From Pseudomonas fuscovaginae SE-1 (GTDB taxonomy: Bacteria > Pseudomonadota > Gammaproteobacteria > Pseudomonadales > Pseudomonadaceae), in contig NZ_AQOH01000063.1 of assembly GCF_000364705.1 (NCBI RefSeq), positions 1-33,433 on the forward strand: a DNA stretch of 33,433 nucleotides, given 5' to 3'. Within the stretch, counting starts at the first letter, position 1, and the number at the start of each line of letters is the position of its first letter. The notes beneath the pieces are model-generated. The model was not told the origin of the DNA. It ran no database searches and saw only the letters and a list, made by a program, of their open reading frames with translations. Positions 17,593 to 27,623 of this stretch are shown here, piece after piece. Both the position numbers and the translations under genes were made by a program.

Positions 17593-20418
17593 ATGGCATT
17601 GAAATCCCCCGCGTTTCGTAGAAAGTTTCCGTTGCTGGTCACCGGCGGTTTGCTGGCCCTGCAACCTCTGGCCACTTCGTTCGTCGTTGCTGCTGAACAG
17701 TATGACTGCTCGGCCTCGGCTTCGGGCGCCTGGAGTTGTGCGCCGAAAGCGACCACCGCCCAGTTGCCACCACGCCCGGTGCACGACGCCGGTTCGGTCG
17801 GCGGCCCGTCCCAGACCACGGCGGACAGCGGTTCCGCCAGCGACAGCGCGCCGGCGACCAAACTGGTCACCGAGGCCAAGGGTCGTGGTCTGAAATCCCG
17901 CAGCGCCGACTACAGCCACCTCGACTGGGTACCCCGCGAGAAGCTGACGCCGGCTCAGTTGGCCGAGACCGGACCGTACTGCTCTGGTGCCTATATCGAA
18001 CCGATTCGTCCTGGCATGAATGACAAGACGAATAAAAATGACGCGCCGACCTTCATCGGGGCCAAGGCTTCGCGCTACGAGCAGGAGCAACAGGTCGCCA
18101 GCCTGGCCGGTGACGTGGTCATGCGCCAGGGCAGCATGCAGGTCGAAGCCGACGAGGCGAACCTGTACCAGGCGGAAAACCGTGGCGAACTGAACGGTAA
18201 TGTCCGCATCCGTGACAACGGTGCCCTGATGGTCGGCGATCATGCCGATGTCCAGCTGGACACCGGCGAAGCCAAGGTCGACAACGCCGAATACGTTCTG
18301 CACAAGTCGCGCATTCGCGGCAGCGCGCTCTACGCCAAGCGTGCCGAAAACGCGATCATCCGTCTCAAGGACGGTACGTACACCACCTGCGAACCGAGCA
18401 GCAACGCCTGGCAGCTCAAGGGCAACAACATCACTCTGAACCCGGCGACCGGCTTCGGTACCGCGACCAACGTGACCCTGCGGGTCAAGGACATCCCTGT
18501 CCTGTACACGCCGTATATCTACTTCCCGATCGACAACCGTCGCCAGTCCGGCTTCCTGCCGCCGAGCTTCAGTTCGGGTGGCGACAACGGCTTCACGCTG
18601 GTCACGCCGTACTACTTCAACCTGGCACCGAACTACGACGCCACGTTGTACCCACGCTACATGACCAAGCGCGGCTTGCTGATGGAAGGCGAATTCCGCT
18701 ACCTGACCAAGTCCAGCGAAGGCCAGTTCGGCGGCGCGTACCTGAACGACGACAGCAACGATCGCTCGAAGCAGACCGACTCCGAAAAAACCCGCTACAT
18801 GCTCAACTGGCAGCACAAGGGCGGTCTGGACTCGCGCGTCCTGACCGAGGTCGACTACACCAAGATCAGCGACCCGTACTACTTTCAGGACCTGACCAGC
18901 GACCAGATCGGGGTCGAGCAAAGCACTAGCTATGTCAACCAGCAGGCGGCCGCCAGCTACCGTGGTGACAGCTATACCGCCAGGCTGAACGTGCAGGCTT
19001 ATCAAATGGCCAGCGTGTCGAACATCACACCTTACAACCGGTTGCCGCAGATCACCTTCAACGGCGAGTTGCCTTACCACCCCGAAGGTCTCGATTTCAC
19101 CTACGAGACCGAAGCAGTACGCTTCGAGCGCAGCCTGGAAACCGGTAACTACTTCGACAAGGATGGCGGACCGTTCGACTCAAACGGAAACGCTATTGGT
19201 ACTCCGCGCCTGGACACCAACATCGTCGGCCTGGCACGCGCCAACGGCGATCGCCTGAACCTCAAACCCGGCGTCAGCCTTCCGCTCAACTGGACCTATG
19301 GCTATCTGAAGCCATCGCTCAAGTACCAGTACACCAAGTACGATCTGGATCTTGGCTCCCAGGGCCGAGACGATCTGGTCACCAACCGTGGCAATGCTTC
19401 TGCCTTGGGCGAAAGCTTCAATAGCTCGCAAAGCCGCGGCGTCCCCATCGCCAGCATCGATAGCGGCCTGTACTTCGATCGCGACACCAGCATGTTCGGC
19501 ACCAACTACCGTCAGACCCTGGAACCCCGCCTGTTCTATCTCTATGTACCCGAGAAGGACCAGAAGGACATCCCGGTCTTCGACACCGGTGAATACAGCT
19601 TCAACTACGCCTCGCTGTTCCGTGAGAACCGCTTCTCCGGCTCGGACCGTGTCGGCGACGAGAACAAGCTGTCCCTGGGCGTGACCAGCCGCTGGATCGA
19701 GGAAAACGGTTTCGAACGCCAGCGCATCAGCGTCGGCCAGGCCCTGTACTTCAAGGACCGTACCGTGCAGTTGCCAGGCGTCGACTACCGCACCCGCGCC
19801 GACGCCAAGGCCAACGTATCGCCATATGCCCTGGAATACGCCTACCGCTTCAACCGCGACTGGCGTGCGACCGCCGACTACAACTGGGACCCGGACAGCC
19901 ACAGCCCACGCTCGGGCAGTGCGATGTTCCACTACCAGCCTGAAGACAACCCGAACAAGGTCTTCAACGCCGGCTATCGCTATCGCAACGACCAGGTCAT
20001 CTACAACCAGAACACTGGCCAATGGCAGTTCGGGGGCGACTACGGCACCCCAGGCACACCTGGCTACGTGAAGGACTACTACAAGATCCAGCAGCACGAT
20101 TTCTCGGTCATCTGGCCAATCGTGCCGCAGTGGAACGTCATCAGCCGCTGGCAGTACGACTACAACCGCAACCGCACGCTGGAAGCCTTCGGTGGTTTCG
20201 AGTACGACAACTGCTGCTGGAAACTGCGTCTGATCAACCGTTACTGGGTCAAGTATGACGAGTTCAGTCAAGACGCCCCACAGAACGAGAAAGGCGACCG
20301 CGGCATCTTCCTCCAAATTGTCCTGAAAGGTCTGGGCGGCGTCATGGGCCAGAAAGTAGAAACCTTCCTCGACAAAGGCATCCAAGGTTATCGTGAACGT
20401 GAAGATCAAGCTTTCTGA
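17593..20418 (+). CDS. lptD: LPS-assembly outer-membrane protein LptD
   Basis: LptD, plugged by lipoprotein LptE, inserts lipopolysaccharide into the outer leaflet of the outer membrane. The 941-residue protein has a signal peptide (about 1-33, ending VVAA). A Cys-containing N-terminal extension follows, rich in Ser/Thr/Ala/Pro (about 45-105). The OstA/LptA-like jellyroll domain comes next (about 145-260, with [18 protein letters not shown]), then a large beta-barrel full of alternating aromatic strands. Cysteines at YDC, WSC, PYC, TTC and the YDNCCW pair fit the family's inter-domain disulfides. It is about 150 residues longer than E. coli LptD, mostly from the N-terminal extension, which is usual for Pseudomonas. 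The ATG was chosen for the signal peptide; the SD is distant (AGGAAG, about 14 nt). Confidence 0.95.
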   Translation: MALKSPAFRRKFPLLVTGGLLALQPLATSFVVAAEQYDCSASASGAWSCAPKATTAQLPPRPVHDAGSVGGPSQTTADSGSASDSAPATKLVTEAKGRGLKSRSADYSHLDWVPREKLTPAQLAETGPYCSGAYIEPIRPGMNDKTNKNDAPTFIGAKASRYEQEQQVASLAGDVVMRQGSMQVEADEANLYQAENRGELNGNVRIRDNGALMVGDHADVQLDTGEAKVDNAEYVLHKSRIRGSALYAKRAENAIIRLKDGTYTTCEPSSNAWQLKGNNITLNPATGFGTATNVTLRVKDIPVLYTPYIYFPIDNRRQSGFLPPSFSSGGDNGFTLVTPYYFNLAPNYDATLYPRYMTKRGLLMEGEFRYLTKSSEGQFGGAYLNDDSNDRSKQTDSEKTRYMLNWQHKGGLDSRVLTEVDYTKISDPYYFQDLTSDQIGVEQSTSYVNQQAAASYRGDSYTARLNVQAYQMASVSNITPYNRLPQITFNGELPYHPEGLDFTYETEAVRFERSLETGNYFDKDGGPFDSNGNAIGTPRLDTNIVGLARANGDRLNLKPGVSLPLNWTYGYLKPSLKYQYTKYDLDLGSQGRDDLVTNRGNASALGESFNSSQSRGVPIASIDSGLYFDRDTSMFGTNYRQTLEPRLFYLYVPEKDQKDIPVFDTGEYSFNYASLFRENRFSGSDRVGDENKLSLGVTSRWIEENGFERQRISVGQALYFKDRTVQLPGVDYRTRADAKANVSPYALEYAYRFNRDWRATADYNWDPDSHSPRSGSAMFHYQPEDNPNKVFNAGYRYRNDQVIYNQNTGQWQFGGDYGTPGTPGYVKDYYKIQQHDFSVIWPIVPQWNVISRWQYDYNRNRTLEAFGGFEYDNCCWKLRLINRYWVKYDEFSQDAPQNEKGDRGIFLQIVLKGLGGVMGQKVETFLDKGIQGYREREDQAF

Positions 20419-21715
20419 TTGTCTGCGCCCGCTGATGCTGGGCGCCCTGGCCCTGAGTGCCGCGGTTCACGCCGCGGTGCAACCTCTGGACAACGTCGTG
20501 GCGATCGTCGACAACGACGTGATCATGCAGAGCCAACTGGACCAGCGCGTCCATGAAGTCCAGCAGAGCATCGCCAAGCGTGGCGGTGGCGTGCCACCGA
20601 CCAGCGTCCTGGACCAGCAGGTCCTCGACCGCCTGATCGTCGAGAACCTGCAACTGCAGATCGGCGAACGCTCCGGCATTCGCATTTCCGACGAGGAATT
20701 GAACCAGGCCATCGGCAGCATCGCCCAGCGCAACAACATGTCGATCGACCAATTCAAGGCCGCCCTGGCCCACGACGGCCTCTCCTACGAGGACGCCCGC
20801 GACCAGGTACGTCGTGAAATGATCATCAGCCGCGTACGCCAGCGCCGGGTTGCCGAACGTGTGCAGGTCTCCGAACAGGAAGTGAAGAACTTCCTCGCCT
20901 CGGACCTGGGCAAGATGCAGCTCTCCGAAGAACTGCACCTGGCCAACATCCTGATCGCCACCCCGGACAGCGCCAGCTCGCAGGCCATTCAGGCTGCAGC
21001 GGCCCAGGCCCAGGACATCTACCGGCAACTGAAGCAAGGCGCCGACTTCGCCCAACTGGCGATCGCCAAGTCCGGCAGCGACAACGCCCTCGAAGGCGGC
21101 GACATGGGCTGGCGCAAGCCGGCACAACTGCCACCGCCATTCGACCAGATGCTGAGCAACCTGCCGGTAGGCGGGATCACCGAGCCAGCCCGTGCACCCG
21201 GTGGTTTCATCATCCTCAAGGTGCTGGACAAGCGTGGCGGCGAGACCCAGATGCGCGACGAAGTGCATGTTCGTCACATCCTGATCAAGCCGAACGCCAT
21301 CCGTAGCGAAGCCGAAACCCAGGCACTGGCGCAGAAAATCTACGAACGCATCCAGAATGGCGAAGACTTCGCCACCCTGGCCAAGAGCTTCTCGGAAGAC
21401 CCGGGATCGGCCCTCAACGGCGGCGACCTGAACTGGATCGACCCGAAAGTGCTGGTTCCCGAGTTCCAGGAAGTGATGGCGAAGACCCCGCAAGGCGTGC
21501 TCTCCAAGCCGTTCAAGACCCAATACGGCTGGCACGTGCTGGAAGTCCTGGGCCGTCGCGCCACCGACAGCACCAACCAGGCCCGCGAGCAACAGGCGAT
21601 GACCGTCCTGCGTAACCGCAAGTACGACGAAGAGCTGCAGACCTGGCTGCGCCAGATCCGCGACGAAGCCTACGTTGAAATCAAGCTCCCTGGCGCAGAC
21701 CAGGCGGCCAAGTGA
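20393..21715 (+). CDS. surA: Periplasmic peptidyl-prolyl isomerase and OMP chaperone SurA
   Basis: SurA escorts unfolded outer-membrane proteins, LptD among its best-known clients, across the periplasm. The 440 residues comprise a signal peptide (to about AVHA), an N-terminal chaperone domain with [19 protein letters not shown], and two parvulin domains. The first (about 180-275) contains LHLANILIA; the second (about 290-385) contains VHVRHILIK and [15 protein letters not shown]-terminal helix completes the chaperone core. The start is GTG at 20393, with AAGG 5 nt upstream; GTG at 20399 (protein beginning KIKLSDCL) is the alternative closer to other family members. It overlaps the end of lptD by 26 nt and pdxA by 4 nt. 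Confidence 0.95.
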   Translation: MNVKIKLSDCLRPLMLGALALSAAVHAAVQPLDNVVAIVDNDVIMQSQLDQRVHEVQQSIAKRGGGVPPTSVLDQQVLDRLIVENLQLQIGERSGIRISDEELNQAIGSIAQRNNMSIDQFKAALAHDGLSYEDARDQVRREMIISRVRQRRVAERVQVSEQEVKNFLASDLGKMQLSEELHLANILIATPDSASSQAIQAAAAQAQDIYRQLKQGADFAQLAIAKSGSDNALEGGDMGWRKPAQLPPPFDQMLSNLPVGGITEPARAPGGFIILKVLDKRGGETQMRDEVHVRHILIKPNAIRSEAETQALAQKIYERIQNGEDFATLAKSFSEDPGSALNGGDLNWIDPKVLVPEFQEVMAKTPQGVLSKPFKTQYGWHVLEVLGRRATDSTNQAREQQAMTVLRNRKYDEELQTWLRQIRDEAYVEIKLPGADQAAK

Positions 21716-22701
21716 GCCCCAGGCGTTTTGCGCTGACCCCCGGCGAGCCGGCAGGCATCGGTCCCGACCTGTGCCTGCTGCTGGCCTCGCAGCCCCAGCC
21801 CTACCCCCTGATTGCCATTACCAGCCGTGACCTGCTCGCCGAGCGGGCCACGCAGTTGGCCGTGGCCGTCGACCTGCTGCCGGTGGGGCCGGATGACTGG
21901 CCCGCACAGCCCGCCCCCGCCGGCAGCCTCTATGTCTGGGACACGCCACTGGCTGCCCCGGTCGTGCCGGGGCAACTGGACCAGGCCAATGCGGCCTTTG
22001 TCCTGGAAACCCTGACCCGCGCCGGTGAAGGCTGCCTCAACGGCGACTTCGCCGGCATGATCACCGCCCCGGTGCACAAGGGTGTGATCAACGACTCCGG
22101 CATCGCGTTTTCCGGACATACGGAATTTCTCGCCGACCTGACCCATACCCACCAGGTGGTGATGATGCTGGCCACCCGCGGGCTGCGAGTGGCGCTGGTC
22201 ACCACCCACCTGCCGTTGCGCCAGGTGGCCGACGCGATTACCACCGAGCGGCTGGAGCGTGTCACACGAATCCTGCACGCCGATCTCAGGGAAAAATTCG
22301 GCATCACCCAACCGCGAATCCTGGTATGCGGGCTGAACCCCCATGCCGGCGAAGGCGGCCATCTGGGCCACGAAGAGATCGACGTCATCGAACCGACCCT
22401 GGAGCGTCTGCGCAGCGAGGGCATGGACTTGCGCGGCCCGCTGCCCGCCGACACTCTGTTTACCCCCAAATATCTGGAGCACTGCGACGCGGTGCTGGCG
22501 ATGTACCACGACCAGGGCCTGCCCGTGCTGAAATACAAGGGCTTCGGCGCAGCCGTCAATGTGACCCTGGGCTTGCCGATCATCCGCACTTCGGTCGACC
22601 ACGGCACCGCCCTGGATCTGGCCGGCAGTGGCAGAGTCGATACCGGCAGCCTGCAAGTCGCCCTGGAAACCGCCTACCAGATGGCCGAGACCCGTTTATG
22701 A
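21712..22701 (+). CDS. pdxA: 4-hydroxythreonine-4-phosphate dehydrogenase
   Basis: PdxA oxidises 4-phosphohydroxy-L-threonine in the DXP-dependent pathway to pyridoxine 5'-phosphate. The 329-residue protein begins [17 protein letters not shown] and shows the zinc-binding region [14 protein letters not shown]...[27 protein letters not shown] and the C-terminal [16 protein letters not shown] follow, with [10 protein letters not shown] near the end. Length is standard. The start is GTG and overlaps the surA stop as GTGA, which implies translational coupling. The stop overlaps the rsmA ATG by 4 nt. The surA-pdxA-rsmA order is the same as in E. coli. Confidence 0.96.
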   Translation: MSPRRFALTPGEPAGIGPDLCLLLASQPQPYPLIAITSRDLLAERATQLAVAVDLLPVGPDDWPAQPAPAGSLYVWDTPLAAPVVPGQLDQANAAFVLETLTRAGEGCLNGDFAGMITAPVHKGVINDSGIAFSGHTEFLADLTHTHQVVMMLATRGLRVALVTTHLPLRQVADAITTERLERVTRILHADLREKFGITQPRILVCGLNPHAGEGGHLGHEEIDVIEPTLERLRSEGMDLRGPLPADTLFTPKYLEHCDAVLAMYHDQGLPVLKYKGFGAAVNVTLGLPIIRTSVDHGTALDLAGSGRVDTGSLQVALETAYQMAETRL

Positions 22702-23516
22702 GCGAGCAATACCAACACCGGGCGCGCAAGCGTTTCGGCCAGAACTTCCTGCACGATGCCGGCGTGATCGATCGCATCCTGCGGGCCATCCGTGCCAAGT
22801 CGGAAGACCGCATGCTGGAAATCGGCCCGGGCCAGGGCGCCCTGACCGAAGGCCTGCTGAGCAGCGGCGCACAGCTGGACGTCGTCGAGCTGGACAAGGA
22901 CCTGATTCCGATCCTCAACCAGCAGTTCGCCGGCAAGCCGAACTTCCAACTGCACCAGGGCGATGCGCTGAAGTTCGACTTCACCACCCTGAACGCTGCG
23001 CCCAACAGCCTGCGGGTCGTCGGCAACCTGCCCTACAATATCTCCACGCCGCTGATTTTCCACCTGCTGGACAATGCCAAGCTCATCCGCGACATGCACT
23101 TCATGCTGCAGAAGGAAGTCGTCGAGCGACTGGCGGCCGGTCCAGGAGGCGGCGACTGGGGCCGCCTGTCGATCATGGTCCAGTATCACTGCCGGGTTGA
23201 ACACCTGTTCAACGTCGGCCCTGGCGCCTTCAACCCGCCGCCCAAGGTCGATTCGGCGATCGTCCGCCTGGTGCCTCACGAGGTGCTGCCGCACCCGGCC
23301 AAGGACCATCGCCTGTTGGAGCGCATCGTTCGCGAAGCCTTCAACCAGCGCCGCAAGACCCTGCGCAACACACTCAAGGCCCTGCTCGACAGCGCCGAGA
23401 TCGAGGCCGCCGGCGTCGATGGCAGCCTGCGCCCGGAACAGTTGGACCTGGCCGCCTTCGTCCGCCTGGCCGACAAGCTCAGCGAGCAGTCCGACAAGCC
23501 GCCGCTCGCCGACTGA
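22698..23516 (+). CDS. rsmA: 16S rRNA (adenine1518/1519-N6)-dimethyltransferase
   Basis: RsmA (KsgA) dimethylates the two adjacent adenines of helix 45 of 16S rRNA late in small-subunit assembly. Loss gives kasugamycin resistance. The 272-residue protein has the N-terminal [11 protein letters not shown], the SAM-binding loop [10 protein letters not shown] (41-50), acidic VVELDKD, the catalytic NLPYNIS (110-116) and the C-terminal rRNA-binding domain with [12 protein letters not shown]. The longer open frame upstream lies inside pdxA; the ATG at 22698 overlaps the pdxA stop as ATGA and gives the family N-terminus. A 121-nt spacer separates it from apaG, with no clear terminator. Confidence 0.97.
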   Translation: MSEQYQHRARKRFGQNFLHDAGVIDRILRAIRAKSEDRMLEIGPGQGALTEGLLSSGAQLDVVELDKDLIPILNQQFAGKPNFQLHQGDALKFDFTTLNAAPNSLRVVGNLPYNISTPLIFHLLDNAKLIRDMHFMLQKEVVERLAAGPGGGDWGRLSIMVQYHCRVEHLFNVGPGAFNPPPKVDSAIVRLVPHEVLPHPAKDHRLLERIVREAFNQRRKTLRNTLKALLDSAEIEAAGVDGSLRPEQLDLAAFVRLADKLSEQSDKPPLAD

Positions 23517-23637
23517 CAACACATCCCGCCGTGCTCGGGTACAACGCCGGATACCCTGTCTGGCCTACTACCCGGCACTTGGCCTAGACTGAGTGCCATC
23601 AGTCGCGTCTTTAGATTTTGTTTCCAAGGCCTCTCGC

Positions 23638-24018
23638 ATGTCCGATCCTCGCTATCAGGTCGACGTCAGCGTCGTCACCCGGTTCCTCGCTGAACAATCC
23701 CAGCCCGAACAGAACCGTTTCGCCTTTGCCTACACCATTACCGTGCGGAACAATGGGCAGTTGCCTGCGCGCCTGCTGTCCCGCCACTGGGTGATCACCG
23801 ACGGTGACGGCCACGTGGAGGAGGTTCGCGGTGCCGGCGTGGTGGGCCAGCAGCCGCTGATCGAGGTCGGGGAAAGCCACACCTACAGCAGTGGCACAGT
23901 CATGACCACCCAGGTCGGCAACATGCACGGCAGCTACCAGATGCTGGCCGAAGATGGCCAGCACTTCGATGCCATCATCGCGCCCTTCCGCCTCGCCGTA
24001 CCCGGAGCCCTGCACTGA
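23638..24018 (+). CDS. apaG: ApaG/CorD beta-sandwich protein
   Basis: ApaG is a small cytosolic fibronectin-III-like protein linked to Co2+/Mg2+ homeostasis in enterobacteria. Its biochemical role is unsettled. The 126-residue protein carries the family elements [43 protein letters not shown] and MHGSYQM. I start at [10 protein letters not shown], the family N-terminus, with AAGG 9 nt ahead; an ATG 15 codons earlier lacks homology. Its stop and the apaH start overlap by 1 nt (TGATG), so the pair is translationally linked. The gap to rsmA suggests a separate promoter, though I could not place one. Confidence 0.94.
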   Translation: MSDPRYQVDVSVVTRFLAEQSQPEQNRFAFAYTITVRNNGQLPARLLSRHWVITDGDGHVEEVRGAGVVGQQPLIEVGESHTYSSGTVMTTQVGNMHGSYQMLAEDGQHFDAIIAPFRLAVPGALH

Positions 24019-24893
24019 TGGCGGTGTACGCCGTCGGCGACCTGCAAGGCTGCCTGGAACCGCTCAAGTGTCTGCTCGAACGGGTTCGCTTCGACCCTGC
24101 CTGCGATCGCCTGTGGCTGGTCGGCGACCTGGTCAACCGCGGCCCGCAGTCCCTGGAAACCCTGCGCTACCTCTATCGCCTGCGCGACTCGCTGGTCTGC
24201 GTGCTCGGCAATCACGACCTGCATCTGCTGGCCGCGGCCCAGAACGTCGAACGCCTGAAGAAAAGCGATACCCTGCGCGAAATCATCGAAGCCCCGGATG
24301 CACCGGAGCTGCTCGGCTGGCTGCGCCAGCAAAAGCTGCTGCACCACGACCCGGAACGCAACGTGGCGCTGGTTCACGCCGGCATCCCGCCGCAATGGTC
24401 GCTCAAGAAAGCCCTCAAGCTGGCTGCGGAAGTCGAAACGGCCCTGCGTGACGACCATCAGTACAAGCCGTTCCTGGCCGGCATGTACGGCAACGAGCCG
24501 AACAAATGGGACGGCGACCTGGAAGGTGTCACGCGCCTGCGGGTGATCACCAACTATTTCACCCGCATGCGCTTCTGCACCGCCGAAGGCAAGCTCGACC
24601 TCAAGGGCAAGGAAGGCGCCGATACCGCGCCGGCCGGTTACGCGCCATGGTTCAGCTTCAGGGAGCGCAAGACCCAGGGGCTGAAGATCATCTTCGGCCA
24701 CTGGGCCGCACTCGAAGGCCAATGCGACGAACCGGACATCTTTGCCCTCGACACCGGCTGCGTCTGGGGCGGCGCCATGACCCTGATGAACATCGACACC
24801 GGCGAGCGCTTGAGTTGCAAATGTGACAGCCAGGGTGGTGTCGCACCGCCACCCACCCTGGCCGAGCGCTTCCGCGCCTGGCTCTATCGCTGA
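24018..24893 (+). CDS. apaH: Symmetrical bis(5'-nucleosyl)-tetraphosphatase
   Basis: ApaH hydrolyses Ap4A and related dinucleotides to two ADP, removing alarmones and reversing the Np4 caps that form on RNA under stress. The 291-residue metallophosphoesterase shows GDLQGC (7-12), GDLVNRG (36-42), GNHD (64-67), the later LVHAGI and the metal histidine in FGHWA. Length is close to E. coli ApaH (280). The last 20 residues are a Gly/Pro-containing tail. The start codon overlaps the apaG stop. glpE follows after 36 nt with its own good SD, and the three may be co-transcribed. Confidence 0.95.
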   Translation: MAVYAVGDLQGCLEPLKCLLERVRFDPACDRLWLVGDLVNRGPQSLETLRYLYRLRDSLVCVLGNHDLHLLAAAQNVERLKKSDTLREIIEAPDAPELLGWLRQQKLLHHDPERNVALVHAGIPPQWSLKKALKLAAEVETALRDDHQYKPFLAGMYGNEPNKWDGDLEGVTRLRVITNYFTRMRFCTAEGKLDLKGKEGADTAPAGYAPWFSFRERKTQGLKIIFGHWAALEGQCDEPDIFALDTGCVWGGAMTLMNIDTGERLSCKCDSQGGVAPPPTLAERFRAWLYR

Positions 24894-24929
24894 CCTACAC
24901 GATCTTCACGCACCCGACCGGAGCCCATC

Positions 24930-25259
24930 ATGAGCGAATTCAAACGTATCCCCCCCGAACAAGCCCAGGCCCTGCGCGAGCAAGGTGCCGTGGTCGTCGA
25001 CATCCGCGACCCGCAGGCATTTGCCCTGCAGCACATCGCGGGCGCGAAACACCTGGACAACCACTCGTTGCACGACTTCATCACCCACGCCGACCTGGAT
25101 AAGCCGCTGGTGGTGTGCTGCTACCACGGCAATTCCAGCCAGAGCGCGGCAGCCTACCTGGCCGGCCAGGGTTTCTCCGAGGTCTACAGCCTGGATGGCG
25201 GCTTCGAGCTCTGGCGTGCGACCTATCCTTCGGAAATCGCTCAAGATATTTCCGAATAA
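24930..25259 (+). CDS. glpE: Thiosulfate sulfurtransferase (rhodanese)
   Basis: GlpE transfers sulfane sulfur from thiosulfate to cyanide or thioredoxin through a persulfide on its active-site cysteine. It is a minimal single-domain rhodanese, 109 residues, very like E. coli GlpE in size. Visible are [19 protein letters not shown] (22-39), the active loop CYHGNSS with Cys64, and the closing [13 protein letters not shown] lies 7 nt before the ATG. Unlike in E. coli it is not next to glp regulon genes; here it follows apaH and precedes a terminator. Active-site loop length and basic/neutral character fit sulfurtransferases rather than Cdc25-type phosphatases. Confidence 0.93.
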   Translation: MSEFKRIPPEQAQALREQGAVVVDIRDPQAFALQHIAGAKHLDNHSLHDFITHADLDKPLVVCCYHGNSSQSAAAYLAGQGFSEVYSLDGGFELWRATYPSEIAQDISE

Positions 25260-25271
25260 TTTTTTTCTTCG

Positions 25272-25307
25272 GCTCCAGCCCGCATGAACCGTGGGCTAGA
25301 GCATTTT
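25272..25307 (+). terminator. Intrinsic terminator after glpE
   Basis: GCTC-c-AGCCC (25272-25281) pairs with GGGCT-a-GAGC (25293-25302), a 9-bp stem with one C/A mismatch and an 11-nt loop, followed by ATTTT. It begins 12 nt after the glpE stop and closes the lptD-to-glpE run. Confidence 0.7.
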
Positions 25308-25322
25308 CTGACGAACGGTAAA

Positions 25323-25338
25323 GCGCAACTAATTGCGC
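25323..25338. promoter_or_regulatory. Inverted repeat upstream of the prkA promoter
   Basis: A perfect dyad GCGCAA-ctaa-TTGCGC ends 8 nt before the candidate -35 of prkA and begins 15 nt past the glpE terminator. Its position suits an activator or repressor site. No regulator is identified from sequence. Confidence 0.35.
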
Positions 25339-25346
25339 ATCCCGCC

Positions 25347-25373
25347 TTGACCTCCCGGATTCCGAACTATCCT
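25347..25373 (+). promoter_or_regulatory. Candidate sigmaS-type promoter of prkA-yeaH-spoVR
   Basis: TTGACC (25347-25352) precedes CTATCCTTAA (25367-25376), which is one base off the CTATACT extended -10 favoured by RpoS. The -35 to TATCCT spacing is 15 nt, short for housekeeping sigma but tolerated by RpoS. The yeaGH genes of E. coli are RpoS-dependent, consistent with this reading. Predicted start is near 25380. Confidence 0.5.
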
Positions 25374-25379
25374 TAAGCC

Positions 25380-25561
25380 CGAGGCCATCCAAATCAGGGG
25401 AGAGCCGGTACACCGGCGTACGGGTCATCGGTAGTAATTTTCAGGGCCATCGCCGCCCTGAAGGTGTTCTGGGGGGTAAACGGCAACGGGTTCCACCGTT
25501 GCATGCCAGCACTTGACTGACTGATCCGGCACCGGCTCCAAGTATCGAGCGAGGTGACGTC
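25380..25561 (+). promoter_or_regulatory. Structured 5' leader of prkA
   Basis: About 180 nt separate the predicted transcription start from the prkA ATG, with no obvious upstream ORF. Three simple hairpins follow in series: GCCGG-taca-CCGGC (25404-25417), TTCAGGGC-catcgcc-GCCCTGAA (25440-25462) and CAACGG-gttcca-CCGTTG (25484-25501). A CCGGcaCCGG region near 25530 adds further pairing options, and the SD GAGGTG is 5 nt before ATG. It matches no riboswitch I recognise. The 302-nt gap (25260-25561) thus holds a terminator, a dyad, a promoter and this leader. Confidence 0.45.
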
Positions 25562-27484
25562 ATGAGCATATTCAGCCATTTCCAACAACGCTTCGAATCC
25601 ACACGGCAGGAAGAACTCACGCTGCAGGAGTATCTCGAGCTGTGCAAAAAGGATCGCAGCGCCTACGCCTCGGCAGCCGAGAGGATGCTACTGGCAATCG
25701 GCGAACCCGAACTGCTGGATACGTCCACCAACTCACGGTTGTCGCGCATTTTCTCCAACAAGGTGATCCGTCGCTATCCGGCCTTTGAAGACTTCCATGG
25801 AATGGAAGAATGCATCGACCAGATCGTTTCGTATTTCCGCCATGCCGCCCAGGGCCTGGAAGAGAAGAAACAGATCCTCTACCTGCTCGGCCCTGTGGGG
25901 GGTGGCAAATCCTCCCTGGCGGAAAAGCTGAAGCAACTGATCGAGAAGGTTCCCTTCTACGCCATCAAGGGCTCACCGGTCTTCGAGTCGCCACTGGGCC
26001 TGTTCAACGCCACGGAGGACGGCGCGATCCTCGAGGAAGACTTCGGCATCCCGCGGCGCTACCTGAACACCATCATGTCGCCTTGGGCGACCAAGCGCCT
26101 GGCCGAGTTCGGTGGCGATATCAGCCAGTTCCGCGTGGTCAAGCTCTACCCTTCGATCCTCAACCAGATCGCCGTGGCCAAGACCGAACCCGGAGACGAG
26201 AACAACCAGGACATCTCCGCGCTGGTCGGCAAGGTCGATATCCGCAAGCTGGAGGAATTCCCGCAGAACGACGCCGACGCCTACAGCTACTCGGGCGCCC
26301 TGTGCCGGGCCAACCAGGGCCTGATGGAATTCGTCGAGATGTTCAAGGCACCGATCAAGGTGCTGCACCCCCTGCTGACCGCCACCCAGGAAGGCAACTA
26401 CAACAGCACCGAGGGCCTGGGCGCGATTCCGTTCACGGGCGTGCTGCTGGCCCACTCCAACGAATCGGAATGGCACACCTTCCGCAACAACAAGAACAAC
26501 GAGGCCTTCATCGACCGCATCTACATCGTCAAGGTCCCGTACTGCCTGCGGGTCAGCGACGAGGTGAAGATCTACGACAAGCTGCTGCACAACAGTTCGC
26601 TGTCCAAGGCCCACTGCGCGCCCGACACCCTGCGCATGCTCGCCCAGTTCACCGTGCTCTCACGCCTGAAAGAGCCGGACAACTCGAACATCTATTCGAA
26701 AATGCGGGTATATGACGGGGAAAACCTCAAGGATACCGATCCCAAGGCCAAGTCGATCCAGGAATACCGCGACGCGGCGGGCGTCGATGAGGGCATGAAC
26801 GGCCTGTCGACCCGTTTCGCGTTCAAGATCCTGTCGAAGGTCTTCAACTTCGACCCCCACGAAATCGCCGCCAACCCGGTGCACCTGCTGTATGTGCTGG
26901 AGCAGCAGATCGAACAGGAGCAGTTCCAGGCCGAAACCCGCGAGCGCTACCTGCGCTACCTCAAGGAATACCTGGCACCGCGCTACATCGAGTTCATCGG
27001 CAAGGAAATCCAGACCGCCTACCTGGAGTCCTACAGCGAGTACGGCCAGAACATCTTCGATCGCTACGTGCTGTACGCCGACTTCTGGATCCAGGACCAG
27101 GAGTACCGCGATCCGGAAACCGGCGAGATCCTCAACCGCGTCGCCCTCAACGAGGAACTGGAAAAGATCGAGAAACCGGCCGGCATCAGCAATCCGAAGG
27201 ATTTCCGCAACGAGATCGTCAACTTCGTCCTGCGCGCCCGGGCCAACAACAACGGCAAGAATCCGACCTGGCTCAGCTACGAGAAGCTGCGGGTGGTGAT
27301 CGAGAAGAAAATGTTCTCCAACACCGAGGATCTGCTGCCGGTCATCAGCTTCAATGCCAAGGCCAGCAAGGAGGATCAACAGAAGCACAACGACTTCGTC
27401 ACGCGCATGGTCGAACGCGGCTACACCGACAAGCAGGTACGTCTGCTCTCCGAGTGGTACCTGCGGGTTCGCAAGTCGCAGTAA
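25562..27484 (+). CDS. prkA: PrkA-family serine protein kinase / AAA+ protein
   Basis: PrkA (YeaG in E. coli) is a large AAA+-like protein with a C-terminal kinase-related domain. Roles in starvation, sporulation or nitrogen-stress adaptation are reported in other bacteria, but its true substrates are unclear. The 640-residue protein is full length. The N-terminal AAA_PrkA region has Walker A GPVGGGKSSL (110-119, Lys116), followed by the family signatures EEDFGIPRRYLNTIMSPWATKRL, LVGKVDIRKL and GAIPFTGVLLAHSNESEW. The C-terminal PrkA domain spans about 420-640. It leads the prkA-yeaH-spoVR triad. SD GAGGTG is well placed. PrkA is sometimes confused with HPr kinases or phosphoribulokinase by name only. 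Confidence 0.94.
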   Translation: MSIFSHFQQRFESTRQEELTLQEYLELCKKDRSAYASAAERMLLAIGEPELLDTSTNSRLSRIFSNKVIRRYPAFEDFHGMEECIDQIVSYFRHAAQGLEEKKQILYLLGPVGGGKSSLAEKLKQLIEKVPFYAIKGSPVFESPLGLFNATEDGAILEEDFGIPRRYLNTIMSPWATKRLAEFGGDISQFRVVKLYPSILNQIAVAKTEPGDENNQDISALVGKVDIRKLEEFPQNDADAYSYSGALCRANQGLMEFVEMFKAPIKVLHPLLTATQEGNYNSTEGLGAIPFTGVLLAHSNESEWHTFRNNKNNEAFIDRIYIVKVPYCLRVSDEVKIYDKLLHNSSLSKAHCAPDTLRMLAQFTVLSRLKEPDNSNIYSKMRVYDGENLKDTDPKAKSIQEYRDAAGVDEGMNGLSTRFAFKILSKVFNFDPHEIAANPVHLLYVLEQQIEQEQFQAETRERYLRYLKEYLAPRYIEFIGKEIQTAYLESYSEYGQNIFDRYVLYADFWIQDQEYRDPETGEILNRVALNEELEKIEKPAGISNPKDFRNEIVNFVLRARANNNGKNPTWLSYEKLRVVIEKKMFSNTEDLLPVISFNAKASKEDQQKHNDFVTRMVERGYTDKQVRLLSEWYLRVRKSQ

Positions 27485-27486
27485 CG

Positions 27487-27606
27487 GCAGCTGCAAGCGT
27501 CTGGCTGCTGGTCGTCGACACGCCATCCGGCGTGTCCACGGCCCTCGCAGCCGACCGCTTGTCCCCGAGTTTCCAGCCCGGTGCTGGAAGCTTGTAACTT
27601 GAAGCT
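27487..27606 (+). repeat. prkA-yeaH spacer with hairpin and degenerate repeat
   Basis: The 139-nt spacer begins GGCAGCTGCAAGC and ends GAAGCTTGTAACTTGAAGCTGCC, so its ends are related inverted AGCTGCAAGCTT-type units, a repeat flavour common in Pseudomonas spacers. The middle is a perfect 8-bp hairpin GACACGCC-atcc-GGCGTGTC (27517-27536) without a T-run, and a CCAG/CTGG stem follows near 27580. It may be an RNA stability or processing site within the operon. Confidence 0.5.
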
Positions 27607-27623
27607 GCCCGGAGGGCTCCCCC

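Noticed and set aside
17551..19080. Minus-strand frame of about 500 codons opposite lptD
   Set aside because: Antisense to an essential, well-recognised gene; no signal, SD or domain.
23517..23637. Promoter between rsmA and apaG
   Set aside because: TAGACT and TAGATT boxes are present but neither has a -35 at 16-18 nt better than chance.
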